Positions 26,758 through 35,966 of a DNA stretch of 64,000 nucleotides are shown here, one piece after another. The notes beneath the pieces are model-generated. The model saw only the letters and a program-made list of their open reading frames with translations, was not told where the DNA came from and did no database searches. How positions within the stretch are numbered: position 1 is the stretch's first letter; every line of letters begins with the position of its first letter. The position numbers were made by a program, and so were the translations under genes. This stretch comes from a bacterium (GTDB taxonomy: Bacteria > Planctomycetota > Planctomycetia > Planctomycetales > Planctomycetaceae): NCBI GenBank assembly GCA_016124895.1, contig WGMU01000033.1, positions 1 through 64,000 on the forward strand, read 5' to 3'.

Positions 26758-26957
26758 TACTCGCTCGCTTTCGCTGACTTGGAACGACTGCGTACCGCTT
26801 TACGGGGCGACGCTGCTACTGAGGCTTCACGGTTGGTGCGGATGCGGGCGAAGAGTTCGGAGGTCGGTTCGTCGCGAGGGTCCTGCGGGACCAACGCGCC
26901 GCAGAACGCTTTCGCGAGGATCGATTGGTCCAGTTGCGTCCTGACCGATTCGCTCAT
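26757..26957 (-). CDS. 66-aa ORF duplicating the HsdS C-terminal tail
   Basis: Residues 7-45 (RTQLDQSILAKAFCGALVPQ, then DPRDEPTSELFARIRTNRE) are nearly the same as the last 50 residues of HsdS encoded 0.9 kb upstream. At DNA level 26835-26940 matches 27781-27886 in 101 of 106 positions. The ORF has retained an ATG that overlaps the end of the DUF3800 gene (ATGA), and its TAA overlaps the HipA-like start (TAATG), so it may be translated and serve mainly to couple the cistrons. In HsdS this segment is the end of the second conserved helix. A free fragment could compete for HsdM or HsdS contacts, or simply be a scar of recombination. Confidence 0.6.
   Translation of the reverse strand: MSESVRTQLDQSILAKAFCGALVPQDPRDEPTSELFARIRTNREASVAASPRKAVRSRSKSAKASE
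26835..26940. repeat. 106-bp direct repeat of the hsdS 3' end (copy 1; copy 2 at 27781-27886)
   Basis: Direct repeat with 5 mismatches in 106 bases. It flanks the DUF3800 gene almost exactly, so the gene could have been gained, or could be lost, by recombination between the copies. A shorter, more diverged relative at about 28540-28570 corresponds to the central conserved region of hsdS. Confidence 0.85.
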
Positions 26958-27724
26958 TTTTTATGATCATCCAGAACGTTACTGAAACGCGGCTGAAGTG
27001 CGTTCCATGCCTCGGTGATGATGGCATCAAAGCAGTTCTGTTTCTCACGCACGGCCGTGTGATGCCGCCGATTCAACAGGTATGCCGCGGCATCCGCGAG
27101 TTCCAGACCGTGAATCCGAGCCGTCTTTTGGGCATGGATGATCCCGTCCAGCACCAGTTGCCCGTTTCCCTCTTGCTGAAGGCGAACTTCATGTGTTCCT
27201 TTGCGGTCTTCGCAGACAATCGCAAGGCGCCCGTCGGCCCAATCGGCGAAGTGCCAAATGACGGCATTCAGCGACGCCTTCCACAGGGCTTCCTTCGCGC
27301 CCATTTCCTTTTCGTGCCTCTCCCTGATTCCCGCACGAATGTTGACGCCATCCCCCATCGTGCCTTCAAACTGTTCTCCATTGATGGGGCACCACAGGAA
27401 CTTACATCGCTTGTTCTTCAAGACTGAATACAGGAACCGCAACGCCTCAGATCGCTGTTCGATTGACAGGGCTTTCCACGGTGAGACCGTCTTCGGATTT
27501 ACGATTTCGGTTGCATGAAATCCGTCGATCTTCAGACACGCCAAATGATCGGCAAGGCTAACGTGGGCGCGGGCATATTCTGCTGATTGCATCGCGACTG
27601 CGCAGACGAACTGTGTATCGCGGGGTAGTGATTCAAGCGGCTTCTCGGGCGTTCCAGAGTCATCCAGGAACACCGTCATCCGCCCCGGCACTGTCAACTC
27701 AGCGATGACCTGACATGGTGTCAT
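26954..27724 (-). CDS. DUF3800 protein
   Basis: A 256-residue protein of the DUF3800 type. The N-terminal motif MTVFLDDSGTPE corresponds to the family's conserved DESG strand. WCPINGEQF, LAIVCEDRKGTHE and HGLELADAAAYLLNR follow; the last contains the C-terminal conserved Asp. The spacing of acidic residues suggests an RNase H-like fold, so a nuclease role is possible but unproven. Such genes are frequent in mobile and defence regions. It overlaps hsdS upstream (ATGA) and the HsdS-tail ORF downstream (ATGA), and it is flanked by a 106-bp direct repeat, so it looks like a cassette added to the restriction operon. Confidence 0.75.
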   Translation of the reverse strand: MTPCQVIAELTVPGRMTVFLDDSGTPEKPLESLPRDTQFVCAVAMQSAEYARAHVSLADHLACLKIDGFHATEIVNPKTVSPWKALSIEQRSEALRFLYSVLKNKRCKFLWCPINGEQFEGTMGDGVNIRAGIRERHEKEMGAKEALWKASLNAVIWHFADWADGRLAIVCEDRKGTHEVRLQQEGNGQLVLDGIIHAQKTARIHGLELADAAAYLLNRRHHTAVREKQNCFDAIITEAWNALQPRFSNVLDDHKK

Positions 27725-29238
27725 TTCGCGCCCCGCTTTCTCCGTCGTGGCGAGGCGTTTGCGGCAGTGGCTGCGCGGGTGGTGCGGATGCGGGCGAGGA
27801 GTTCGGAGGCCGGTTCGTCGCGCGGGTCCTGCGGGACCAACTCGCCGCGGAACGCTTTCGCGAGGATCGATTGGTCCAGTTGCGTCAGCGACGATTCCGA
27901 CTCGGCCACCGCGTCGACGATGTCCGCATAAGATTCCGCCGACAGGTTGATTCGCCGAGCAATCTCAGTTTGTTCAGACATCGGCGCGATTGGCACAGCG
28001 ACATCGTAGAGTTGATTTTGATTGACCTTGGGAAGGACGACACGATTTCCCGCTTCTTCTTGAACCGCATCAAGGAAGAAGTTTGAGAGCATGTAGCGAA
28101 ACAGATATTGAAGCTCTAACGGCGTTGAGATCGGGTACATGTCCGCGCTGCACAATCCCTCGAAGTCGGCGACGATCACTTTTGAGAGGTATGGTCGAAT
28201 CTTCGAGTAGACGATCTGACCAGGGAAAAAGTGGTTTTTGTTACTCGTGACGCCGTCCTCGGCGATCGTGCGGTATTCGAGCAGTCGTCCTGTTTCCTTC
28301 TCGATGTTGTCTGGCGCAATGTGCGGGTGATTCGGATAGTCAGCGGGCGAAACCAAGTTCGAGTCGATTGAGGCAACTTCCTCGAAGGATGCCCAACACC
28401 AAAGGTCGGGCAGGACCGGCAACTCAGACTCATCAACCGCTTCCGGTTCCTGGTACTTGTCCTGCCAGTTTTTGGGGGGCTGTTTGCCTTTGGCTTCGTA
28501 TCTGGCGAGTTCGGACTGTTCCCAACGGTGGCGGCGTTCGGTGCGGATGCGGGCGAGAAGCTCCGTGGCGGGTTCGACATCACGGTGCGCGGCGCGCCAG
28601 TCGGCGGTCAGGCGACCGCTGAAGGCGGCTCGCAGCACACTCTGACGGAACTGCTCCAACAGCGGACCCACTTCCGAAAGCGCACGCCTCGCACGAGAAC
28701 TCCGCTCCTGAAGCGACTCGATCTTCGACACGATCCGACGCTGCTCGGCAAGCGGCGGAAGCGGTATCTCAGTAGTCGTGGCTTGCTTGATCGTGAGAGT
28801 CTTTACTGTGCTCCCAGCGCTGTTGTCATGAATAGTCGAAATCCAATACGGCGATTGGAACACTTGGTACAGATAAGTTGGAACGAGGCCGAAGTCGTTC
28901 TTGAAGAATAGGACACTCGCGTCTTTGCAATAGAACCGGTCGCCCTCTTTTACTTCGTAAGGGACACCAATTGTGCCGACGCCCGTAATAAGGATGTCGC
29001 CAGCCTTTGGGACTTGCCCGCTGCTCGCCAAAGAGTCGAAGAGTTCTTCTGAGATAAATAGGTCGTTGTCAACGAATCCACTTTTTGACAACTTCACCAC
29101 TTCGCGTGCTCGGTAAAACGGAACTCCTGTCTTTCGCCAATCCTTTTTGTGGACCCTGCGACTCGAACCTACAGTTCCGATGTCTCCTAACGGAATCCAA
29201 GCCCACCCCTCCGGCAACGCGCCGTTTCCGTCGCTCAT
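27721..29238 (-). CDS. hsdS: type I restriction-modification specificity subunit HsdS
   Basis: A 505-residue specificity subunit with two target-recognition domains, each followed by a conserved coiled helix. TRD1 spans about residues 5-170 and is followed by QRRIVSKIESLQERSSRARR and FRQSVLRAAFSGRLTADWR. TRD2 spans about residues 265-430 (LWCWASFEEVASIDSNLVSP) and is followed by TQLDQSILAKAFRGELVPQD. The ATG at 29238 overlaps the hsdM stop (ATGA); the longer open frame upstream is antisense-like filler read inside hsdM. The recognition sequence cannot be read from the protein. The 3' end is duplicated downstream (see repeat). Confidence 0.93.
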   Translation of the reverse strand: MSDGNGALPEGWAWIPLGDIGTVGSSRRVHKKDWRKTGVPFYRAREVVKLSKSGFVDNDLFISEELFDSLASSGQVPKAGDILITGVGTIGVPYEVKEGDRFYCKDASVLFFKNDFGLVPTYLYQVFQSPYWISTIHDNSAGSTVKTLTIKQATTTEIPLPPLAEQRRIVSKIESLQERSSRARRALSEVGPLLEQFRQSVLRAAFSGRLTADWRAAHRDVEPATELLARIRTERRHRWEQSELARYEAKGKQPPKNWQDKYQEPEAVDESELPVLPDLWCWASFEEVASIDSNLVSPADYPNHPHIAPDNIEKETGRLLEYRTIAEDGVTSNKNHFFPGQIVYSKIRPYLSKVIVADFEGLCSADMYPISTPLELQYLFRYMLSNFFLDAVQEEAGNRVVLPKVNQNQLYDVAVPIAPMSEQTEIARRINLSAESYADIVDAVAESESSLTQLDQSILAKAFRGELVPQDPRDEPASELLARIRTTRAATAANASPRRRKRGAK

Positions 29239-30668
29239 ACCTCGACCTCCTCGCCTGCCAGCAAGGCGGACAGCGCGTCCATCTCTTCCAGCGCCGTCGT
29301 CAGCCGCTCGCGGATCAGCGCGGCGATCTCTTCCGGTTCGGGCAGGTCGTCGGCTCCGGTGGCTTCGTCGTCCTTCAGCCAACTGATGTCGAGGTTGTCG
29401 CCCCGCGCGGCGATCTGCTCGCGGGTGAAGCAGCGGAAGCGGCCCGCCTCGCCCTGATCGGTACGTTTGCTGGTTCCGTCCGGCTTCTTCCCGAAGCACT
29501 TCTCGAACTCGGTGAAATGCTCGTGCGTGAGCGGTGTCCGGACGCCGAACGACGGCATGTTCGTCCGCAGGTCGTACACCCAGACCTGTTGCGTGTGGCC
29601 GGTGTCGGTGGCTCCGCGCGTGAAGAACAGGACGTTCGTCTTGACGCCCTGCGCGTAAAAGATGCCGGTCGGCAGCCGCAGGATCGTGTGCAGGCGGCAC
29701 TTCTCCATCAGGTCGGCGCGGATGCGCGTGCCCGTGCCTTCCTCGAACAGAACGTTGTCCGGCAGCACGACCGCTGCCCGTCCGCCCGGCTTGAGGCCCC
29801 GGTAAATGTGCTGGAGGAAGGCGAGCTGCTTGTTGCCGGTGACGAACGTGAAATCGTCGCGAGTGGGGCGTCCGCCGCCGCGTTTGGTGCCGAACGGCGG
29901 GTTGGTCAGGATGACGTCGGCCTTCGGCAGGCGGGCTCCGGTGGGCGAGAGCGTGTCGCCGAGCAGCAGGTCGCTTTCGATGCCGTGCAGCATGGCGTTC
30001 ATCAACAGCAGCCGGTGCGTGTCGGGGACGAGTTCGACGGCCTGAAACGCCTGCTTCCGCTGGAAGTCCTGCTGCTTCTCGGGGAGGTCGAACAGGTCGT
30101 CGGTCTGCTGCTTGATGAAGCGGTCCGCCTGCACGAGGAAGCCGCCCGTGCCGGCTGCCGGGTCCTGCACGACCTCACCGGCCTGCGGCTGGATGCAGTT
30201 GACCATGCACTCGATCAGCGGACGCGGCGTGAAATACTGCCCGGCTCCGGACTTCTTCTCGCTGGCGTTCTTCTCCAGCAGCCCTTCGTAGAGATCGCCG
30301 AGCCCTTCCTCACGCGCCGAGTACCAGTCGAGGCTGTCGATGTCAGTGACCAGCTTGTTGAGGTTTCGAGGCTGCGTGAGAGCGGTGTTCGCGTTGGCAA
30401 AGATGGCCTGCACGCGTCCGGAGCCCTCGTTGCCCAGATGCACGAGGAGTCCGCGATAAAACGCGAGCTGATCGACACCCTGCTGCGTCTTGAGGTCATT
30501 CCAGCGGTAGCCCTCGGGCAACAGCTCTTCCTGCCCGGTCTCTTCCAGCATCTTGAGAAACAGCAGAAACGTCAGCTCGGTCACGTACTCGTGAAACGTG
30601 ATCCCGTCGTCACGCAGAACGTGACACAGATTCCAGAGCCGGGCGACGATGTCGGTGGTGTTTGTCAA
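29235..30668 (-). CDS. hsdM: type I restriction-modification DNA methyltransferase subunit HsdM
   Basis: A 477-residue N6-adenine methyltransferase. The N-terminal HsdM helical domain is residues 1-130 (LWNLCHVLRDDGITFHEYVT; LTFLLFLKMLEE). The SAM-binding motif is DPAAGTGGFLVQ near residue 166, after the typical GQYFTPRPLIECMV. The catalytic motif is ILTNPPFGTK near residue 255. Length and order match HsdM of type I systems. Its start overlaps the upstream PD-(D/E)XK-like gene (ATGA) and its end overlaps hsdS. With HsdS it should form the host methylase and with HsdR the restriction complex. Confidence 0.95.
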   Translation of the reverse strand: MTNTTDIVARLWNLCHVLRDDGITFHEYVTELTFLLFLKMLEETGQEELLPEGYRWNDLKTQQGVDQLAFYRGLLVHLGNEGSGRVQAIFANANTALTQPRNLNKLVTDIDSLDWYSAREEGLGDLYEGLLEKNASEKKSGAGQYFTPRPLIECMVNCIQPQAGEVVQDPAAGTGGFLVQADRFIKQQTDDLFDLPEKQQDFQRKQAFQAVELVPDTHRLLLMNAMLHGIESDLLLGDTLSPTGARLPKADVILTNPPFGTKRGGGRPTRDDFTFVTGNKQLAFLQHIYRGLKPGGRAAVVLPDNVLFEEGTGTRIRADLMEKCRLHTILRLPTGIFYAQGVKTNVLFFTRGATDTGHTQQVWVYDLRTNMPSFGVRTPLTHEHFTEFEKCFGKKPDGTSKRTDQGEAGRFRCFTREQIAARGDNLDISWLKDDEATGADDLPEPEEIAALIRERLTTALEEMDALSALLAGEEVEV

Positions 30669-31783
30669 AGTGTTGCTTCCTGCAGTTGCTCAGACGGAGA
30701 TTCCTCTGACGGCTGATCGTTCGTCGTTTCGGATTCGGCGGCTGCCCTTTCCTGCTCGATCTCTATCCGGATTTCTTCAAGGGTACGCTCACTGGGGACG
30801 TGGACGATCCAATCGTAAATGTTGACGCCGCTCCAGCCCGACGCCGACTTAGCGAACTGCAGAATCGATACGGCATCTCCGTTAAACCGGCAACTCTTGC
30901 CGTCAATCAGTGCAGCACGCTTTTCCGGCGTCTTTCTGAAGTAGATCTCATCGCCGGCACTGAGGCGTCCTGAGTCAAATATCTCGGGCAGACGAATTCG
31001 CGTTTTCCTCGATCCAGGCTTAGTGCGTCGCGAACTTGATGGTCCATTGGAACCACCATCCTGATTCATCACGTCAACATACAGGTCTTCATAGTTCGCT
31101 ACCGGGATAATCTGTTGGACGTTCAAGAGCCATGAGTTTCCAAGCTTGACCGGCTGGAGTTCGATCACGCGAATTGGCAGTTGATTCCTGGCCATCCAAG
31201 CTGCTGCCGACCGGGTATCGTCATCGAAGCCCGCTCCGATAAGCACGATTTGCTGCCGATGGTTGATCCAGGACCGGTCGATTTCATTCGCATCCATGAA
31301 TTCCAGCAGCTTCTTTCTCGCCCACTCCTCTGCAGTCCGCGTTCCTCCACTGCTTTCAAGCTCTTCTCTGCAGTATTTCGCGATGTACGGTCCGTAGAGA
31401 TTGGTGACGATCTCTTCAAGTGTCTTGAGCCGGGCAAGACTCGCGGCGTACCGAACGGCTTGGATCTCTGCATGATCTTTCCGTTGCTTGACATCATCCG
31501 CGTCACGTTTCACCTCAATTAGTATGAGGCCGCCAGAGCTGTCGATTGCGACGAGGTCCAAGCGTCGTCCAGATGTCGTGCGGATCTGCCGCCCAATCAC
31601 TAAGAGCGTGTCAGCGCCGTCTTCGTCCATAACAGACTCAATCAAACTGACATTGTCTGCGATCAGGTTTTCGAGATGCTCTTCGGTTGCTCGTTCACCA
31701 GTTCCGTACGGGATCGATGCGAACGCGACTTCTTCAAGTTCTTCGATCTCTGTCCCGTTCTGAGGGTCAATCTTTACCAACAT
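30665..31783 (-). CDS. PD-(D/E)XK nuclease-like protein inserted between hsdR and hsdM
   Basis: A 372-residue protein. Residues about 55-100 contain RRLDLVAIDSSGGLILIEVK, a good match to the D...(E)xK core of PD-(D/E)XK nucleases such as the NucS/DUF91 group. The C-terminal part, LPEIFDSGRLSAGDEIYFRK then GKSCRFNGDAVSILQFAKSA, resembles the small DUF4357/RAMA-type domain attached to restriction proteins. The last 30 residues are acidic and Ser-rich. Start ATG 31783 has GGAG upstream and leaves a 20-base gap after hsdR; the stop overlaps the hsdM start. It may add a second nuclease or a modified-DNA sensor to the system. Activity is not shown. Confidence 0.72.
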   Translation of the reverse strand: MLVKIDPQNGTEIEELEEVAFASIPYGTGERATEEHLENLIADNVSLIESVMDEDGADTLLVIGRQIRTTSGRRLDLVAIDSSGGLILIEVKRDADDVKQRKDHAEIQAVRYAASLARLKTLEEIVTNLYGPYIAKYCREELESSGGTRTAEEWARKKLLEFMDANEIDRSWINHRQQIVLIGAGFDDDTRSAAAWMARNQLPIRVIELQPVKLGNSWLLNVQQIIPVANYEDLYVDVMNQDGGSNGPSSSRRTKPGSRKTRIRLPEIFDSGRLSAGDEIYFRKTPEKRAALIDGKSCRFNGDAVSILQFAKSASGWSGVNIYDWIVHVPSERTLEEIRIEIEQERAAAESETTNDQPSEESPSEQLQEATL

Positions 31784-31803
31784 TGTCACACTCCAACTGT
31801 CTC

Positions 31804-34800
31804 TCAGACGGCCTGCCAAATACCGTCGGTGATGCTGTTGAGGATTGACTCAAGTTCGCCCTTGAAGACCTTGTTAAGTCGTTCAAAACCGCCCTGAGCC
31901 TTGAATTGGCCACTGTCGAGAGCTTCCCGATCGACGATGACTTCCTGCTCAAGCTGCTTGCCGATTCGCTCCAGCCACTGACGCTGCGGCGCGGTCCATG
32001 ATCGGCTGCCGATGATCTCCTGCATGGCAGCCTGCACGCGTTCGCTGTGCGAGATCAGCGGCTGGTCGAGGGCGACGTACCGAATGTAGCCGACGATGGA
32101 CGCAGCGATGTCCTGATTGGTGGTCTGCTGCCAGGCAGTTCGCAGGGCGGTTTCCGTGAAACCTTCCTGGTCGAGCAGCAGACGCAGTTCCCGCAACTGG
32201 GCTCGCGTCAGTTCGCGGGGACGCTGCGTCACGACGATCAGCGCCGGAATGGCATCGGCGTTCTCCGTGATGAACCGGCGGAAGGACTCAAGGTAGTCGT
32301 CCGGACGGACTCCGCTGCCGTAACCGCGTTCAACACGACGCAGAGAATCCTCGTGGTCCGACAGAATCAGTTGCCGGCCCTGCGATACGATCTTTTCGAG
32401 GAACGGCGCCAGATCCGGCCACTGCTGCAGTTGCTCGCGGACCTCCTGCGGCGACGACGTGCGGAGCTGCGTCATCATCTGCTGCCGTGTCAGCCCGGTC
32501 ATTGTCTCGAAATGCTGCGTCCGTTCCTCGTCGAGCCGCTGCAGACGCTTCGCCATGCGGACCGTCAGTTCGTCCTTGATCTGCTGCAATGGCTCGTCGT
32601 CGTCGACGGTGTTCAGTTCTTCGATGAGCCTGCCCAGAGGAATCGACGGACGCTGCACAACGGGCTTCATATCCGAATGCGATTCCAGAGCCGAGTACAG
32701 ATCGACGGCGTCGAAGATGCGGAATGCCTGCTTGTGCTGGCCCGGTCCGTGCAGGTCGTCACACAGTCGCGTCGCGCGGCCGAGCATCTGTTCGTACAGA
32801 ATGCGGCTCCTGACCCGGCGCAGAAAGACAATGTTCTCGATCGCCGGGACGTCGATCCCGGTCGTCAGCAGGTCGACGGTGACGGCGATGTTCGGCGTTC
32901 GCTCATTCTTGTAGTAGCGGATCAGTTCCAGTGGCCGGTCCGACTGGCCGGTGATTTTGCGGACCGTACTGGCAGGCAGTTCGCCATACCTGTCCTGCAT
33001 CGCGGCACTGAGCAGGTCGGTGACCAGAACGGCGTGTGCCTCGTCGACGCAGAAAACCATCGTTTTACCGTTACGCCGCGGATCGATCTGTTCGGCCAGT
33101 TCCCGGCAGACGACTCGGTTAAAGCTTTCGGTGCGGACCTTGCGGTTGAAGGCGTCGATTTCGAGGTCGACTTCGTCAGGCGTCTCAAAACGCTCGTGCT
33201 GACCGGTGCGGCGGTTGACGACGGCCATCTCCTGCCCGCGTTCCCAGTGCATTCCGTCTTCCGACAACTCGGTCACCAGGCGGAACGGTGGCTCGTGATC
33301 AACCAGATGGCCATCAATCACCGCCTGCCGGTAGCTGTATTCAAACACCGGCAGCCGATCGGATCCGGCAAACAGCTCGGTCGTGTGCAGGGCCGGCGTC
33401 GCGGTCAGCCCGATGCGGACGGCGTCGAACCAGTCGAGCACTCGCGTGTAGCGGGAAATGAATTCGGCCTCGCTGCGGAACGTGAGTTCCAGGTCGCTCA
33501 TTTCCGCGTCCAGCCCGTATCCGCGGTGGCACTCATCGACGACAACGCAGTCGTACTCGTCAACCGACGGAGGAGCCTCCTCGGAATCCAGAACGCGTTT
33601 AACCATTGCCTGAATCGTGGCGATGTGGAGCACGGCCTCACTGCCGGTGGTCGCGTCGCCCAGACCACGCACGTTGTAGATTTCCGTGAATGACTGGAAG
33701 CTTTCGAGCTTCAGCTCGCCGAAGGCGTCAGCGGTCTGCTCGCCAAGTGCCGTGCGGTCAACCAGAAACAGCACTCGCCGGAAACGTCCGGCCTTGATCA
33801 GCCGATACACGATGCCGATGCAGGTCCGTGTTTTACCGGTACCCGTGGCCATCGCGACCAGCATCCGCCGTTGCCCGCTGATCACGGCCTGCTCGACGGC
33901 ACGCACCGCAGCAAACTGGTACGGACGGAGCGGGAGGTAAGACGCCGATTCGGTCTGGAGCCGCTGCTCGGCAGCGGGAATATCCTGCTGCAGCAGTCCG
34001 GACAGGCCCTCGGGCGAATACCACCCCGGCAGCGAACGCGGACGGTTTCGAGCCAACCGGGCGTCGAGAAACCAGACGCCGCTCTTCTCTCGAATCTGTT
34101 TCAGAAACGGGCGTCCGTTCGTCGCGAAGACGAATGGGATCCGGTAGCCGTCCCACGGACCGCCGGGCGATGCCTGGCCAGTTTCCTCCTGAAACGTACG
34201 GCTGTAGCGTTTGGCCTGTTCGAGGGCGTCGGGGATGTCTGTGCTGTAACTCTTGGCTTCGACAACCGCCACGGGAGTCAGCCCGACGAAAAGCACGTAA
34301 TCTGCCGGCCCGGATTCCGTCGGCCATTCCGCGATGGCCAGATTCCGGCCTTTGACCGGTCGAGTCCCTCGGCTGTGCTTCAAGGCGGCGCTGTCGGCTT
34401 CCCAGCCGGCCTCGCGGAGCTGTTCGTCGATCAGATGCCGCGTCGCCTGTTCGTCAAGCTGCAGTTGCTCCGCTTCTCTCTGAGCGACGGCCACCACCTC
34501 GGCTGTGCGTGCTTCATCGCTCTGAGCGTTCGCGGTGAGTTCGTCGAGCATCGCCTCGAACTCCACCCGCTCTGCCTGTGCCCGCTCTTCAGTCTCGGCA
34601 GCCAGCGAAACTGCGGCTTCAACCTCCTCGTAGAGTCGCTGAGCATCGGATTCTGCCTGCTGTCTCGCTGCAGATTGCTGTTCCGCGTTCACTTCGGCGG
34701 CAGATGCCCGTTCGGTCGCTGTGAGAAGCTCATCCCGCAACCGGTCGAGTTCGTCGCGAAGCTCCTGTTCCGCCGCTTCCGGGTTCGGTGGCGGGATAAA

Positions 34801-35238
34801 CCGACCCGGAGTCGTTTTGTCGCCAGCTCCGAATGACCGGTTAAACCAGACAGCCAGTTCACGCGACAGCCGCAGGCTCTGAAGAGCATCCGACCGAGTG
34901 GATTGGCCTGGCTGATGTGCGGCGATGTTTCCGGCTTTCCGGATGCTGTGAAACAGTTGCGCGATCTGAGAATCGAACAGGCGGCTTTCGTAGAGTCGCT
35001 GAATCAGTCGAAGCTGTGAATCTTCGGCGGCGACCTGCATCCCGATTCGAGCGGCACACTGCTGCGCGAGCAACTCTGAAAGCTGGCGAACCTTCAGCAG
35101 GCAGACGTCGGGATCGGTGAAGACGTAGCGTTCAGCCTGCGCAGCTACCTGGACCAGCAGCGAGCCGTGCTGGCTGAGGAAGCCGAAATTGACCGATTGA
35201 ACGCTGCCCGACACAACCGCCTCGCCGTGCGAACTCAA
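31804..35238 (-). CDS. hsdR: type I restriction endonuclease subunit HsdR
   Basis: A 1144-residue restriction and translocation subunit. It has an N-terminal DUF4145-type domain (HGSLLVQVAAQAERYVFTDP), a coiled coil near residues 150-270, and the PD-(D/E)XK nuclease domain near residues 270-390 (PADYVLFVGLTPVAVVEAKS). The SF2 helicase motor follows: motif I MATGTGKTRTCIG, motif II VVVDECHRGY, motif III GLTATPALHT and motif VI region QMLGRATRL. The C-terminal domain resembles that of EcoEI-type R subunits. It is the first cistron of the operon, so the promoter must lie upstream of 35238 within the 275 bases before the attachment repeat. Confidence 0.95.
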   Translation of the reverse strand: MSSHGEAVVSGSVQSVNFGFLSQHGSLLVQVAAQAERYVFTDPDVCLLKVRQLSELLAQQCAARIGMQVAAEDSQLRLIQRLYESRLFDSQIAQLFHSIRKAGNIAAHQPGQSTRSDALQSLRLSRELAVWFNRSFGAGDKTTPGRFIPPPNPEAAEQELRDELDRLRDELLTATERASAAEVNAEQQSAARQQAESDAQRLYEEVEAAVSLAAETEERAQAERVEFEAMLDELTANAQSDEARTAEVVAVAQREAEQLQLDEQATRHLIDEQLREAGWEADSAALKHSRGTRPVKGRNLAIAEWPTESGPADYVLFVGLTPVAVVEAKSYSTDIPDALEQAKRYSRTFQEETGQASPGGPWDGYRIPFVFATNGRPFLKQIREKSGVWFLDARLARNRPRSLPGWYSPEGLSGLLQQDIPAAEQRLQTESASYLPLRPYQFAAVRAVEQAVISGQRRMLVAMATGTGKTRTCIGIVYRLIKAGRFRRVLFLVDRTALGEQTADAFGELKLESFQSFTEIYNVRGLGDATTGSEAVLHIATIQAMVKRVLDSEEAPPSVDEYDCVVVDECHRGYGLDAEMSDLELTFRSEAEFISRYTRVLDWFDAVRIGLTATPALHTTELFAGSDRLPVFEYSYRQAVIDGHLVDHEPPFRLVTELSEDGMHWERGQEMAVVNRRTGQHERFETPDEVDLEIDAFNRKVRTESFNRVVCRELAEQIDPRRNGKTMVFCVDEAHAVLVTDLLSAAMQDRYGELPASTVRKITGQSDRPLELIRYYKNERTPNIAVTVDLLTTGIDVPAIENIVFLRRVRSRILYEQMLGRATRLCDDLHGPGQHKQAFRIFDAVDLYSALESHSDMKPVVQRPSIPLGRLIEELNTVDDDEPLQQIKDELTVRMAKRLQRLDEERTQHFETMTGLTRQQMMTQLRTSSPQEVREQLQQWPDLAPFLEKIVSQGRQLILSDHEDSLRRVERGYGSGVRPDDYLESFRRFITENADAIPALIVVTQRPRELTRAQLRELRLLLDQEGFTETALRTAWQQTTNQDIAASIVGYIRYVALDQPLISHSERVQAAMQEIIGSRSWTAPQRQWLERIGKQLEQEVIVDREALDSGQFKAQGGFERLNKVFKGELESILNSITDGIWQAV

Positions 35239-35512
35239 ACGCTTCTGTTCGGTCCCTGCGGACCGCTTCCCGAACGTATACCGCTACTCACAGTACGAAT
35301 CCGCGAGCAAATCAGCAACTCGCGGGACCGGAGTCGGAGCCGCAACTGTTAAACAGATCGTCTACCCTCGGAGCAGATTCAGCGTGCGTCAGACCCTCAG
35401 AAACTGAGGCTGTCTGTGACGGATCAAGAGACCTTGCGACCGTGCCTTTGGAACGTAGAATGCCCGCGATTCATAGAGGTTTCAGGAAGAATCAAGGCAT
35501 CGTCAGACGAGT
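35239..35512. promoter_or_regulatory. presumed promoter region of the restriction operon
   Basis: The 274 bases between the hsdR start and the distal attachment repeat hold no gene. Because the following seven cistrons overlap or nearly abut, the main promoter of the whole minus-strand operon should be here. I cannot single out a -35/-10 pair. Confidence 0.35.

Positions 35513-35966
<454 letters not shown>

Noticed and set aside
29239-29700. N-terminal extension of hsdS by 154 codons
   Set aside because: It is read inside hsdM in another frame, has Arg/His-rich shadow composition, and the ATG at 29238 with ATGA overlap is the natural start.
29085-30716. 543-codon open frame antisense to hsdM
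   Set aside because: Opposite hsdM, repetitive Val/Leu/Arg/Glu composition typical of antisense frames; no domain.
32047-33693. 548-codon open frame antisense to hsdR
   Set aside because: No recognisable motif, opposite a gene with all helicase motifs; a shadow frame.
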